47,418 nucleotides of DNA from Flavobacteriaceae bacterium PRS1 (GCA_003709165.1 RDRZ01000018.1:1-47418); one strand, 5' to 3'. Shown: positions 16,653-25,053, counted from the stretch's first letter. Translations and numbers: made by a program. The notes: generated from the letters alone by a model not told the origin.

Positions 16653-18047
16653 TTACCAATTAGTGTGAAAGAATTTATGTAAAGGCTCATCGACACGTTG
16701 GTATGTATGTGCACCAAAATAATCGCGTTGTGCCTGAATTATATTCGCTGGAAGTGCATCTGTAGTCATGGAAATCCAATAATTATATGCTGAATTAAAA
16801 CATGGCAATGCTATTCGCTTAGACATTCCTTCTTTTAAAAGTAATGTAATGCTTTGCTCACTTTTCACTATAGAATTAAAAGTTTCATTATCATCTAATA
16901 TGCTTTTTGACAGTTTTAAAACAGAAACACAATGTTCCATTAATTTCGATTTAATGATGCAACCACCAGTCCATATTCTGGTTATATCAGATAAATTCAA
17001 ATTCCAATTAAAAGTTTTGGATGCTTCAGTAATAAGTTCAAGCCCTTGATGGTGGTTAATTATCCTCGCCAATTGATAAGCGCTTTTTAACTCGTCAATA
17101 TTAAAATTTTCTGTAATGCTGGATTTTTTTTCAATACGTTTAGAAAATTTGACTCTTTCATATTTAAATGAGGAAATATAACGTGCAAATACTGAGGCTG
17201 TCGTCATTGTATTTGGAATTCCTAATTCTATCGCTGATGTACATGACCACGACCCTGTACCTTTATTTTCAGCTTTATCTAAAATTAAATCTGTTACATA
17301 ATGTTCGCCTTCTTTTTTAAGTAAAATTTCGGAAGTAATCTCTAGCAAGTAACTCGACAAATCACCTTCATTCCAGAAAGAAAACACTTCAGAAATATTT
17401 TCATTGTTCATAGAGCCAGACATCAAGGCATACAACTCTGCTAATAATTGCATTTCGGCATATTCAATACCATTATGTACCATTTTTACAAAATGTCCGG
17501 CACCTTCTGGTCCAATAAAAGTACAACATGAATTACCTTGAAAATCTCTGGCTGAAATAGCTTCAAAAATACTAGACACTTTTTTATATCCTGCATTTGA
17601 GCCTCCAGACATTATGGACAGTCCATTTCTTGCACCTTCTTCTCCTCCGGAAATTCCAGTTCCCAAAAACTCAATATTTTTAGATTTTAGTAATTCAAAT
17701 CGTTTCTTTGTGTTTGAATAATGGGAATTACCACCATCAATAATAACGTCTCCTTCAGATAATAATGGAATTAGTGTACCTATTACGCTATCTACTGGCT
17801 TTCCTGATGGTATCATTAATAGCATCTTTCTAGGCTGTTCTAAAGAATTTACAAATGCACCCAAATCTGTAAAACCAGTTATATTTTTAAATGATTTATT
17901 TACCAATAAAAAATCATCGACTACATGCAACTCATCACCTTCAGATTGATTATAAACTGATAAATTAAAACCTTTTTCAGCTACATTTAACGAAATGTTT
18001 TTCCCCATAACGCCTAATCCAATAATACCAAAATCCGATCTACTCAT
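16653..18047 (-). CDS. gnd: 6-phosphogluconate dehydrogenase, decarboxylating
   Basis: Gnd converts 6-phosphogluconate to ribulose 5-phosphate and CO2. The 464 residues show FGIIGLGVMGKNISLNVAEKG, DGGNSHYSNT, GTGISGGEEGARNGLSIMSGG, the catalytic HFVKMVHNGIEYAEMQ, and DYFGAHTYQRVDEP at the C-terminus. In the cofactor loop the usual NADP-binding Asn-Arg-Thr is YNQSEGD, so the arginine that contacts the 2'-phosphate is glutamine; NAD use is possible. The 5' end overlaps gntK by eight bases. Confidence 0.95.
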   Translation of the reverse strand: MSRSDFGIIGLGVMGKNISLNVAEKGFNLSVYNQSEGDELHVVDDFLLVNKSFKNITGFTDLGAFVNSLEQPRKMLLMIPSGKPVDSVIGTLIPLLSEGDVIIDGGNSHYSNTKKRFELLKSKNIEFLGTGISGGEEGARNGLSIMSGGSNAGYKKVSSIFEAISARDFQGNSCCTFIGPEGAGHFVKMVHNGIEYAEMQLLAELYALMSGSMNNENISEVFSFWNEGDLSSYLLEITSEILLKKEGEHYVTDLILDKAENKGTGSWSCTSAIELGIPNTMTTASVFARYISSFKYERVKFSKRIEKKSSITENFNIDELKSAYQLARIINHHQGLELITEASKTFNWNLNLSDITRIWTGGCIIKSKLMEHCVSVLKLSKSILDDNETFNSIVKSEQSITLLLKEGMSKRIALPCFNSAYNYWISMTTDALPANIIQAQRDYFGAHTYQRVDEPLHKFFHTNW

Positions 18048-18510
18048 TATTAATTTTGCTTAAAATATATGTTATGATGTCTTGTGGCTCATTATTGATA
18101 TTGACATGAATGCCATAATTAGGAACTTCTAAAATATCAAATTGTGACTGTATCATATTTGATTTTTGAAAATGTTGTTTCCTGTTTTCTATACGCTGTT
18201 TTATCAACTCATAAGAACCTTCAAGATAGATCCATTTAATACTTAAAACATCTTTTGATAACTGTTGCCGATATGTTTCTTTTAAAGCAGAACAAGCAAG
18301 CACAGCACCTTCAGAAGCATTCCACTGCTTTAATTTATTTGAAAGAATACTTAACCAAGGAGCTCTGTCATCATCATTCAACGGAAAGCCACTAATCATT
18401 TTTTCTATATTTGCTTGTGGATGAAAATCATCGGCATCATAAAAAGGAACATTCAAAGCATTTGAAAGTAGTTGACCAATGGTCGTTTTACCACAAGCAC
18501 TTACTCCCAT
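18040..18510 (-). CDS. gntK: Gluconokinase; start codon uncertain
   Basis: GntK phosphorylates gluconate to 6-phosphogluconate. From the first in-frame ATG (18510) it is 156 residues: Walker A GVSACGKT, FYDADDFHPQANIEKMISG, PLNDDDRAPWL and ACSALKETYRQQL are typical. However, homologues have a beta-strand such as IYVIMGVSG before the P-loop, and here those residues (NIYVI) are encoded upstream of the ATG without any in-frame ATG, GTG or TTG before the TAG at 18564-18562. Initiation may use ATT (18540 or 18513), or the original start was lost. An out-of-frame ATG TAA sits at 18518-18513. Confidence 0.85.
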   Translation of the reverse strand: MGVSACGKTTIGQLLSNALNVPFYDADDFHPQANIEKMISGFPLNDDDRAPWLSILSNKLKQWNASEGAVLACSALKETYRQQLSKDVLSIKWIYLEGSYELIKQRIENRKQHFQKSNMIQSQFDILEVPNYGIHVNINNEPQDIITYILSKINNE

Positions 18511-18571
18511 AATTACATATATGTTTCCTTTCTTTTTAATATTAAGGTTGCTGATTAAACACTATCTATTT

Positions 18572-19546
18572 CTAATTATTTTCAGAACCAAAAAATGAAG
18601 CTTTTACACCTTTAACTCTTGGTATGACTTTAAATACTGAACCAGATAATGGTAAGGAATCCAGTTCATCAGGAGTCATATCGATTCTAGCTGTTGTTAT
18701 GTATAAAATATCTAAATTTTCTCCTCCAAAAGCACAGGCTGTAATATTGTGTGCAGGCACTTTAATTTTCGATATAAGTTCGCCGGTCTTTGGATTAAAA
18801 TGAGCTATCGCATTGCCATTCCATAACCCAACCCAAAGCATATCTTCGGAATCAATGGTCATTCCATCAGGATAGCCATCTTCTATAGAAATTTCTACAA
18901 CTACTCTTTTGTTAGAAATAGTGCCAGTATTTATATCATAATCATAAGCTATGATTTTTGATGTTGGTGTATTGATATAATACATTGTTTTAGCATCAGA
19001 AGTCCAAACAATACCATTAGATATGGTTACACTATCTACCATTTTTATAGCTTCGCCTTGGTCATTTACCTTATACAAGCTTGCATTAGGTTTAGATTGC
19101 TTTAAATGCATGGATCCAACCCAAAGATTTCCTAATGGATCACATTTACCATCATTAAACCTGTTTTCGGTCATTTGTGATTCAACATCAGAAAGCAAAG
19201 ACTCTGCACCAGTATTGATATTTAACTTATAAATACCATCTTCTAAAGCAACAACAGCTTCATTTTGGGTATATGGAACAACGGTACCTATTCGAGATGG
19301 TGTTGCGAACGAACGGTTTTCTTTTGTTTCCGGTTTATAAATATGTAGAAGCTTACCTTTAATATCTATCCAATAAAATTCCTGAGTCTTATAATTCCAA
19401 ATAGCACCTTCGCCAAGTTGAGATTCAATTTTATATTCTAATTCGGCAATAAGGGGCTTTTTATTATAATTTTCAATCGTAGTCTTCTTATCTGTTTTCT
19501 GACAAGAGGCAAATGAAATTAAAAAAATCAATATAATATATCTCAT
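18572..19546 (-). CDS. SMP-30/gluconolactonase family lipoprotein
   Basis: A 324-residue six-bladed propeller protein with lipoprotein signal RYIILIFLISFASC and lipid cysteine C15. Metal-site features are LGEGAIWNYKTQEFYWIDI, NDGKCDPLGNLWVGSM, ISNGIVWTSD and YPDGMTIDSEDMLWVG. SMP-30 enzymes hydrolyse sugar lactones; with gntK, gnd and gntP downstream, gluconolactone is the likely substrate. Exported as a lipoprotein, it would make gluconate outside the cytoplasm for GntP to import. Residues after the cysteine (QKTDKK) faintly resemble Bacteroidota surface-export signals. First gene of the operon. Confidence 0.88.
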   Translation of the reverse strand: MRYIILIFLISFASCQKTDKKTTIENYNKKPLIAELEYKIESQLGEGAIWNYKTQEFYWIDIKGKLLHIYKPETKENRSFATPSRIGTVVPYTQNEAVVALEDGIYKLNINTGAESLLSDVESQMTENRFNDGKCDPLGNLWVGSMHLKQSKPNASLYKVNDQGEAIKMVDSVTISNGIVWTSDAKTMYYINTPTSKIIAYDYDINTGTISNKRVVVEISIEDGYPDGMTIDSEDMLWVGLWNGNAIAHFNPKTGELISKIKVPAHNITACAFGGENLDILYITTARIDMTPDELDSLPLSGSVFKVIPRVKGVKASFFGSENN

Positions 19547-19649
19547 GTTCTGTTATTAATTAGTTATTATAGCCTAAGATAATAATAAATACAGAAAACA
19601 GATTGCAATATATTTCAGTGAATAAATTCTAACAGAAATTTCAAAAAAA

Positions 19650-19687
19650 AAAGCAGCTCTTCCGATAGTTATCGGAAGAGCTGCTTT
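19650..19687 (-). terminator. Strong intrinsic terminator after yajC
   Basis: A perfect 18-bp stem (19650-19667 with 19670-19687) is followed on the minus strand by a run of nine Ts. Its apex is CCGATA-GT-TATCGG, a variant of the palindrome dispersed elsewhere in the window. It ends the nusB-DUF1573-yajC unit. Confidence 0.9.
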
Positions 19688-19694
19688 AAAAATT

Positions 19695-19988
19695 TTATTT
19701 TTTTACTGCTGGTGGAGTATTGAGTTTCATACTCATTTCCATTGAAATGGCAGAGCGTTCAAACTTAATTTTTCCTGCTGGTGTTTCTATAATACAAGAG
19801 TTATCTTTATCATTTAACTCTAATACTTTACCATGCATTCCACTTTTAGTTATTACTCTATCTCCTCGCTTTAATTCTGCAGCGAATGTCTTTTCATTTT
19901 TACTACGTTTCATTTGTGGTCTAATCATAAAGAAATAGACTACAGCAAACATTGCAATAAAAGGAAAATATGGTCCTAATGCTTCCAT
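19695..19988 (-). CDS. yajC: Preprotein translocase subunit YajC
   Basis: A 97-residue protein with an N-terminal membrane helix (FPFIAMFAVVYFFMIRPQMKR, split here at about 8-28) and the cytoplasmic domain RGDRVITKSGMHGKVLEL and ETPAGKIKFERSAIS. YajC associates with SecDF and SecYEG. It lies 12 bases after DUF1573 and is followed by the strong terminator, so it ends this operon. In many relatives, further genes such as coaE follow; none does here. Confidence 0.95.
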   Translation of the reverse strand: MEALGPYFPFIAMFAVVYFFMIRPQMKRSKNEKTFAAELKRGDRVITKSGMHGKVLELNDKDNSCIIETPAGKIKFERSAISMEMSMKLNTPPAVKK

Positions 19989-20000
19989 TAATAATAAAAA

Positions 20001-20522
20001 TTAATCGTGATTATGTCCTTCATGACCAGGTCTTGTACTAGTTTTAGTAATAGCTGCTCCATTTTGGAGTGCATTTGGATCTGGCTTGATAAAAGCAGTG
20101 ATTTTAACAGTTTCTCTACCTTTCTCTGTATTTGCAGTTATAGTAATTGTTTTAGAAACTTTGTTGGTTCCTTTACCATTAAACTTTACAGTAAAACTTG
20201 CTGAAGCTCCAGGAGCTAAAGGCTCTTTACTCCAATCTTTAGGTACAGTACAACCACAAGTGCTTTTAATATTAGTAATTACTAAAGGTGCTTTTCCCGT
20301 ATTTGTATATGAAAATACAGTTTCGACAGGAGTTCCGTTTTCAATCTCACCAAAATCGTGTTCGGTTTTATCAAATGTAATTGCAGGAAAATCTCCTGAA
20401 ACAGCGTCTCTTTCTGCTGCTACTGCAACATTCTCGGCTTTTACTTTACTTGCCGCATCTTCTTTACATGATGTAAAGACTACTAAACATAAGGCACTTA
20501 AACCTAAAATTAATTTTTTCAT
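20001..20522 (-). CDS. DUF1573 domain lipoprotein
   Basis: A 173-residue lipoprotein: signal MKKLILGLSALCLVVFTSC with lipid cysteine C19, then one Ig-like DUF1573 domain (about 48-150) with ITFDKTEHDFGEIENGTPV, NTGKAPLVITNIKSTCGCT and APGASASFTVKFNGKGTNK. The paired cysteines of STCGCT are the family hallmark. The C-terminal tail is rich in His and Gly. The role is unknown; it lies between nusB and yajC as in many Flavobacteriaceae. Confidence 0.9.
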   Translation of the reverse strand: MKKLILGLSALCLVVFTSCKEDAASKVKAENVAVAAERDAVSGDFPAITFDKTEHDFGEIENGTPVETVFSYTNTGKAPLVITNIKSTCGCTVPKDWSKEPLAPGASASFTVKFNGKGTNKVSKTITITANTEKGRETVKITAFIKPDPNALQNGAAITKTSTRPGHEGHNHD

Positions 20523-20611
20523 TTTCTTAGTTTTAATTGTTTATTCAAGATAAACGTTTGGGTAATTATTAGTTTTCTAAATATTCCGCGCATAAAAGTA
20601 ATAAATTTTTA

Positions 20612-21556
20612 TTACAACAATCCACGTCCGACTTTATTTAACGTTCCTTTGGCTTCATATTCTTTCACGATATTATCTAAAATTCCGTTAATAAAAATAC
20701 TGCTTTTAGGCGTTGAATATTCTTTAGCAATTTCGAGATACTCATTTATTGTAACTTTTATTGGAATAGACGAAAACTTCTGAAATTCACAAATTGCCAT
20801 TTGAAGTAGCGCAAAATCAATTTTAGCAATTCTGTCTTTATCCCAATTTGTGGTTTTAATAGCAATCTCATCACTAAAAATATTAGCATTTAAAAGCGTT
20901 TTCTTTAAAAGTGTTAAAGCAAATTCCTTATCTTCTTTATCTTTAAATAGTTGAGGTAAAAAATGACATTCCGCAGCATTTAGTTGCATCTTTCTTAAAA
21001 GCTTCACAATGGTAGTATTTACAACAGGAAAATCATCTAACCAAGTAATATTCTTATCTTCAAAATAATCGTATAATTTTTCGTTTGGAGCTATTATGGT
21101 TTTAAAAAATTCGATTACAAACGTTTTATCGTCTTGAAACGTTGTTGTAGTATTCGACATGTAGTTTTTATACAATTCACTTTCTAAAAGTTCCTTGAAT
21201 ATAATCTCTACATATTCATTGTCTAATTCCCAATAGTTAATTTTTCTTTTTTCTAGTTCTTGCTTAAGTAAGCTATTATTCTTAAGATGAATTAAAACTT
21301 TGTTATTTATAAACTTTCTATTAGGATTTTTTTCTTCTGAAGTTGCAAGATGTTTTTGTTGAGATTTAATAAGATATGCTTTTGCTTGTTTTTGCACTTC
21401 TACTAATAATGAAATTATTAAAAGGTAAAGATCATACATATTATCTATACTTTGTAATAAAAACTGTTCCTCGTTTTTGAGGTTATCGGTTTCATTCCCT
21501 CTACATGCATAAATTATCTGCATTACTTTTACACGAATATGTCTTCTGTTAAGCAT
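20612..21556 (-). CDS. nusB: Transcription antitermination factor NusB (long Bacteroidota form)
   Basis: NusB with S10 (NusE) binds boxA RNA during rRNA antitermination. The 314-residue form exceeds the usual 140 residues because of an N-terminal region, as in other Bacteroidota: MLNRRHIRVKVMQIIYACRG at the start, then the NusB helices with WDKDRIAKIDFALLQMAICEF, IPIKVTINEYLEIAKEYS and IFINGILDNIVKEY at the C-terminus. It is first in the nusB-DUF1573-yajC order. Its leader appears to begin with a 10-bp hairpin. Confidence 0.93.
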   Translation of the reverse strand: MLNRRHIRVKVMQIIYACRGNETDNLKNEEQFLLQSIDNMYDLYLLIISLLVEVQKQAKAYLIKSQQKHLATSEEKNPNRKFINNKVLIHLKNNSLLKQELEKRKINYWELDNEYVEIIFKELLESELYKNYMSNTTTTFQDDKTFVIEFFKTIIAPNEKLYDYFEDKNITWLDDFPVVNTTIVKLLRKMQLNAAECHFLPQLFKDKEDKEFALTLLKKTLLNANIFSDEIAIKTTNWDKDRIAKIDFALLQMAICEFQKFSSIPIKVTINEYLEIAKEYSTPKSSIFINGILDNIVKEYEAKGTLNKVGRGLL

Positions 21557-21575
21557 ATTTTAAAGAACTTTTAGT

Positions 21576-21609
21576 GGTGAAAGATTTTATCTTTCGCCTC
21601 ACAAAAATA
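21576..21609 (-). promoter_or_regulatory. Candidate nusB -7 box and 5'-terminal hairpin
   Basis: TATTTTTG (21609-21602, minus strand) matches TAnnTTTG, though no TTG lies at the right distance. Just downstream, 21576-21598 forms a 10-bp stem with a three-base loop (arms GGCGAAAGAT and ATCTTTCACC on the minus strand, one G-U pair). The nusB mRNA would therefore begin with a stem-loop about 20 bases before the ATG. Confidence 0.4.
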
Positions 21610-21621
21610 GTATTATTTTAA

Positions 21622-21782
21622 AGAACTCATTTAAACTTTTTGTGTTTAACCGAAAATGAGATGGAATTTGTTCAGTTGAGGCACTTTTTGCAGTACATAG
21701 CAGCGATACGTATAAGAAAAGTAACGAAATATGGACAAATTTTAGCCATTTTTTAGGGAATAGAAAAGTTTAAACGAGTTCT
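21622..21782. repeat. 161-bp element bounded by 19-bp inverted repeats, nature unknown
   Basis: The arms AGAACTCATTTAAACTTTT (21622-21640) and AAAAGTTTAAACGAGTTCT (21764-21782) are inverted with one mismatch, which becomes a U-G pair in minus-strand RNA. The interior is richer in G+C than neighbouring intergenic DNA. It has a 31-codon frame on the plus strand (21661-21756) and a 25-codon frame on the minus strand (21749-21672, beginning MAKICPYFVTF and ending YCKKCLN). I see no clear target-site duplication. It could be a MITE-like repeat, a structured RNA or a very small gene. Confidence 0.55.
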
Positions 21783-21783
21783 A

Positions 21784-21812
21784 AGAGAATTTATTTAGAA
21801 TTCTCTTTTTTT
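21784..21812 (+). terminator. Plus-strand terminator-like hairpin just after the inverted-repeat element
   Basis: Stem AGAGAATT/AATTCTCT (21784-21791 and 21799-21806) is followed on the plus strand by a T-tract to 21812. It overlaps the last codons of the minus-strand dehydrogenase gene, so part of its structure may be coding coincidence. If used, it would end a plus-strand transcript covering the 161-bp element. Confidence 0.4.
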
Positions 21813-22894
21813 CTTTTGGCAATTATTTCTTTAGCAATTTTTAAAGCTGCGTGATTGGTTGTTATACCATTTAAACCCGATTTTTCTAGAATTTCTAAAG
21901 TTGTGTTGTAAATATTTTCGGTTTTACGAACAATTTCTTGTTTATCATACCCTTCCAATTCGGCATATACATTAATAATACCACCAGCATTTATTAAAAA
22001 ATCTGGTGCGTAAACAATTCCTCTTTCCTTTAGGATACGACCATGTATATCTTCGTTTGCCAATTGGTTATTCGCTGCACCTGCTATAACTTGTGCTTTT
22101 ATTTTATATATAGTATCGTCGTTTACTGTTGCTCCCAATGCACAAGGCGAATAAATATCGATGTCTTCAGAATAGATATCATTTCCTCTGTAAATTGAAA
22201 CGCCATATTTATTACTCACTTCTTCCAAACGTTCTTCGTTGATGTCGTCAATAATTACAGAAGCACCTTCATTAACCAAATTTTCCACCAAGGATTCGCC
22301 TACATGACCAATTCCTTGCACTAATACTTTTTTATCTTCAAGAATATCAGTTCCAAATTTATATTTTGCAGCAGCTTTCATTCCCATAAATACGCCATAA
22401 GCAGTAATTGGAGAAGGATTTCCTGCACCACCTTTATCTTCTGAAATTCCTGTAACATAAGGTGTTACTTCCCGAACTAAATCCATATCTGCTGTTTCCA
22501 TACCAACGTCTTCAGCAGTAATATATCTTCCACTTAACGAATGTATAAACTCGCCAAAACGTTTCATTAACTCTGGTGTTTTCTCGTTTTTTGAATCGCC
22601 AATAATAACCGCTTTTCCACCTCCGAGATTTAATCCTGTAATTGCTGCTTTAAAAGTCATGCCACGAGATAAACGCAACACATCGTTTAATGCTTCCCAT
22701 TCATTAGCATATTGCCACATTCTTGTACCTCCAAGTGCTGGTCCTAAAACCGTATTATGAATTCCGATTATTGCTTTTAAACCTGTATCTTTGTCATTGC
22801 AAAAAACAACTTGTTCGTGATTATCAAAAGAAAGTTGTCCAAATACTGGATCAACTTTTTTAATTTCGTTTGAATTAATAAGGTCTATAATCAT
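21791..22894 (-). CDS. Leucine/Glu/Phe/Val dehydrogenase family
   Basis: A 367-residue NAD-dependent amino acid dehydrogenase, about the length of leucine dehydrogenase. GIHNTVLGPALGGTRMW, the catalytic-lysine region SRGMTFKAAITGLNLGGGKAVI, TAEDVGMETADMDLV, the nucleotide-binding VLVQGIGHVGESLVENL and AGAANNQLANEDIHG are all present. It reversibly deaminates branched-chain amino acids (most likely) to 2-oxo acids. A consensus promoter lies at 22949-22979; it is divergent from the ABC exporter. Confidence 0.93.
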   Translation of the reverse strand: MIIDLINSNEIKKVDPVFGQLSFDNHEQVVFCNDKDTGLKAIIGIHNTVLGPALGGTRMWQYANEWEALNDVLRLSRGMTFKAAITGLNLGGGKAVIIGDSKNEKTPELMKRFGEFIHSLSGRYITAEDVGMETADMDLVREVTPYVTGISEDKGGAGNPSPITAYGVFMGMKAAAKYKFGTDILEDKKVLVQGIGHVGESLVENLVNEGASVIIDDINEERLEEVSNKYGVSIYRGNDIYSEDIDIYSPCALGATVNDDTIYKIKAQVIAGAANNQLANEDIHGRILKERGIVYAPDFLINAGGIINVYAELEGYDKQEIVRKTENIYNTTLEILEKSGLNGITTNHAALKIAKEIIAKRKKENSK

Positions 22895-22948
22895 TTAAAA
22901 TTTAAGTTTTAATATTTTGTTATTTAAATAATCTCTAATAACAAGGTG

Positions 22949-22979
22949 CAAAAATAACTGAATATTACAGTTTAAGCAA
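22949..22979 (-). promoter_or_regulatory. Promoter of the leucine-type dehydrogenase gene
   Basis: On the minus strand TTG (22979-22977), 20-bp spacer and TATTTTTG (22956-22949) match the consensus exactly, about 55 bases before the ATG. Confidence 0.65.
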
Positions 22980-23038
22980 CAAAACTGATGTTAAAATGCG
23001 AAAATGTTAATAAATTGCTTTTTGTGCAAAAATTATAA

Positions 23039-24805
23039 ATGAAAGAATTACAGCATCTTAACAAATATATTTACACCTACAGATATAAGCTTTTGATAGG
23101 AATATCAATTACTATTCTTGCCAAAATTTTTGTTTTATTCACACCTCGTTTAATTGGAGAATCCATTAACGTAATTGTCGCAAAATTAAATGGAGAAATT
23201 GATGCTACTTTTAAAGCTGATTTAGCTATAAATATTCTGTATATAGTTATTACTGCACTTATTGCTGGAGTATTCACATTTTTAAAACGGCAAACCATTA
23301 TCAATGTTTCTCGTTATATTGAATTCGACCTCAAAAATGAAATCTATCAGCAATACCAACGATTATCCTTAAATTTTTATAAAAAGAACAGAACTGGGGA
23401 CTTAATGAACCGGATTAGTGAAGATGTTGGTAAAGTAAGAATGTATGTTGGTCCAGCAATTATGTACACTATCGATACGATTACATTATTTATAATCGCA
23501 TTAATATATATGTTTGACCGAGCGCCAACATTAGCAATTTATACCATTATACCATTACCTGTTTTATCTTTAACAATTTACATTTTAAGCAAGTTAATAC
23601 ATAAGCGCAGTACCATTGTACAGGTTTATTTATCGAAACTTTCAACCTTTGCGCAAGAATCCTTCAGCGGAATTTCGGTAATAAAAGCTAATGGTATTGA
23701 GCCACAAACAAATACTGCATTCGAAATTTTATCTTCTGAAAGCAGACAAAAACAGATAGATTTATCGAAAGTACAAGCATTTTTCTTTCCAATAATGATT
23801 TTACTCATTGGAGCCAGTAATTTATTGGTTATCTATGTTGGAGGCTTACAGTATATAAATGGTAAAATAGAAAATTTTGGTACTATTGCAGAGTTTATTA
23901 TTTATGTAAATATGCTTACCTGGCCAGTAGCAGCTTTAGGTTGGGTAACTTCTATTGTTCAAGAGGCTGAAGCATCTCAAAAACGTATTAATGAGTTTTT
24001 AAAAGTAGAACCGGAAATTAAAAATACAATAGCAACTCCTACCCTAATTGAAGGAAATATAACGTTCAAGAATGTATCTTTTATCTACGACGACACAAAT
24101 ATTCAAGCATTAAAAGATATTAGTTTTACTGTAAATCAAGGAGAAACTCTTGCAATAATTGGTAGAACAGGTTCTGGAAAATCTACAATATTAGATTTAA
24201 TAAGCAGGCTTTATGATATTAATAAGGGTAACATTTTAATTGATGATATTTCAATTGAAAAAGTAAACCTAAATAGTTTACGCAATGCAGTTGGCTATGT
24301 ACCACAAGATGCATTTTTATTTTCCGATTCTATAAAAAATAATATTAAATTTGGTTCTGTAAATTCTACAGATGATGATGTTGTAGAAGCAGCAAAAAAT
24401 GCCGTTGTACACGAAAATATAATTAAGTTTGTTAATGGATATGATACCATTTTGGGAGAAAGAGGCGTCACACTTTCTGGTGGACAAAAACAAAGAGTCT
24501 CTATTGCAAGAGCAATAATCAAGAACCCAAAAATTTTATTGTTAGACGATTGCTTGTCTGCTGTAGATACTGAAACTGAAGATAAAATTCTTAACAATCT
24601 TGCTAAAGTTTCCGAAGGAAAAACAACAATTATTGTAAGTCATAGAATATCTTCAGTAAAAAATGCTGACAAAATAATTGTTATAGATAATGGTCATGTG
24701 ATTCAAAAAGGAACGCATAATACACTTATAAATATAGATGGATACTACAAAAATCTTTATTTAAAACAACTTTCAGAAGCATCTAATACTAATTTGGAAG
24801 ATTAG
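23039..24805 (+). CDS. ABC exporter, fused permease and ATPase (MdlB/MsbA type)
   Basis: A 588-residue half-transporter. Six membrane helices span about 15-320 and include the typical FYKKNRTGDLMNRISEDVGKVR. The ATPase domain follows with Walker A IIGRTGSGKSTI, Q-loop GYVPQDAFLFSDSI, signature TLSGGQKQRVSIARAI, Walker B ILLLDDCLSAVDT (an Asp where most have the catalytic Glu) and the switch histidine in IIVSHRISSV. It works as a dimer; the substrate cannot be told. It is divergent from the dehydrogenase gene. Confidence 0.93.
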   Translation: MKELQHLNKYIYTYRYKLLIGISITILAKIFVLFTPRLIGESINVIVAKLNGEIDATFKADLAINILYIVITALIAGVFTFLKRQTIINVSRYIEFDLKNEIYQQYQRLSLNFYKKNRTGDLMNRISEDVGKVRMYVGPAIMYTIDTITLFIIALIYMFDRAPTLAIYTIIPLPVLSLTIYILSKLIHKRSTIVQVYLSKLSTFAQESFSGISVIKANGIEPQTNTAFEILSSESRQKQIDLSKVQAFFFPIMILLIGASNLLVIYVGGLQYINGKIENFGTIAEFIIYVNMLTWPVAALGWVTSIVQEAEASQKRINEFLKVEPEIKNTIATPTLIEGNITFKNVSFIYDDTNIQALKDISFTVNQGETLAIIGRTGSGKSTILDLISRLYDINKGNILIDDISIEKVNLNSLRNAVGYVPQDAFLFSDSIKNNIKFGSVNSTDDDVVEAAKNAVVHENIIKFVNGYDTILGERGVTLSGGQKQRVSIARAIIKNPKILLLDDCLSAVDTETEDKILNNLAKVSEGKTTIIVSHRISSVKNADKIIVIDNGHVIQKGTHNTLINIDGYYKNLYLKQLSEASNTNLED

Positions 24806-24856
24806 TTGTTTTGTTATTTGTTAATAGTTATTAAGTCTGAACGGAAAATACTGTAA

Positions 24857-24887
24857 ACTCAATAACTCAATAACTCAATAACTAATA
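24857..24887. repeat. 8-bp tandem repeat, about four copies
   Basis: ACTCAATA occurs three times exactly in tandem (24857-24880), followed by a shortened ACTAATA copy. It lies in the 248-bp intergenic region between the ABC exporter and the PUR-domain gene. Copy number may vary between strains. Confidence 0.8.
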
Positions 24888-24983
24888 TGAGTTAAAATAT
24901 TTTCAGTATTCTATGAAAAGTTTTTAATTTTATTCACTCAATTACTGATTAAAACAATTAGTTAAAAAAGAAATATCATAAAT

Positions 24984-25040
24984 AGTTGGTTGGTATATAT
25001 ATTTTTTAGATTTTTGAGTCATTAAAAAATAAAACCAACT
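24984..25040 (+). promoter_or_regulatory. Hairpin in the PUR-domain gene leader
   Basis: AGTTGGTT (24984-24991) pairs with AACCAACT (25033-25040), and an inner ATTTTTTA pairs with TAAAAAAT, making a two-part stem that ends 13 bases before the ATG at 25054. The 5' arm contains GGTTGGT, which resembles the GGN repeats bound by PUR proteins. An autoregulatory role is inference. Confidence 0.4.
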
Positions 25041-25053
25041 TAACAATACAATT

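Noticed and set aside
21794..21803. TTTAGAATTC resembling half a Fur-type operator
   Set aside because: It encodes the last residues of the dehydrogenase and lacks the second half-site.
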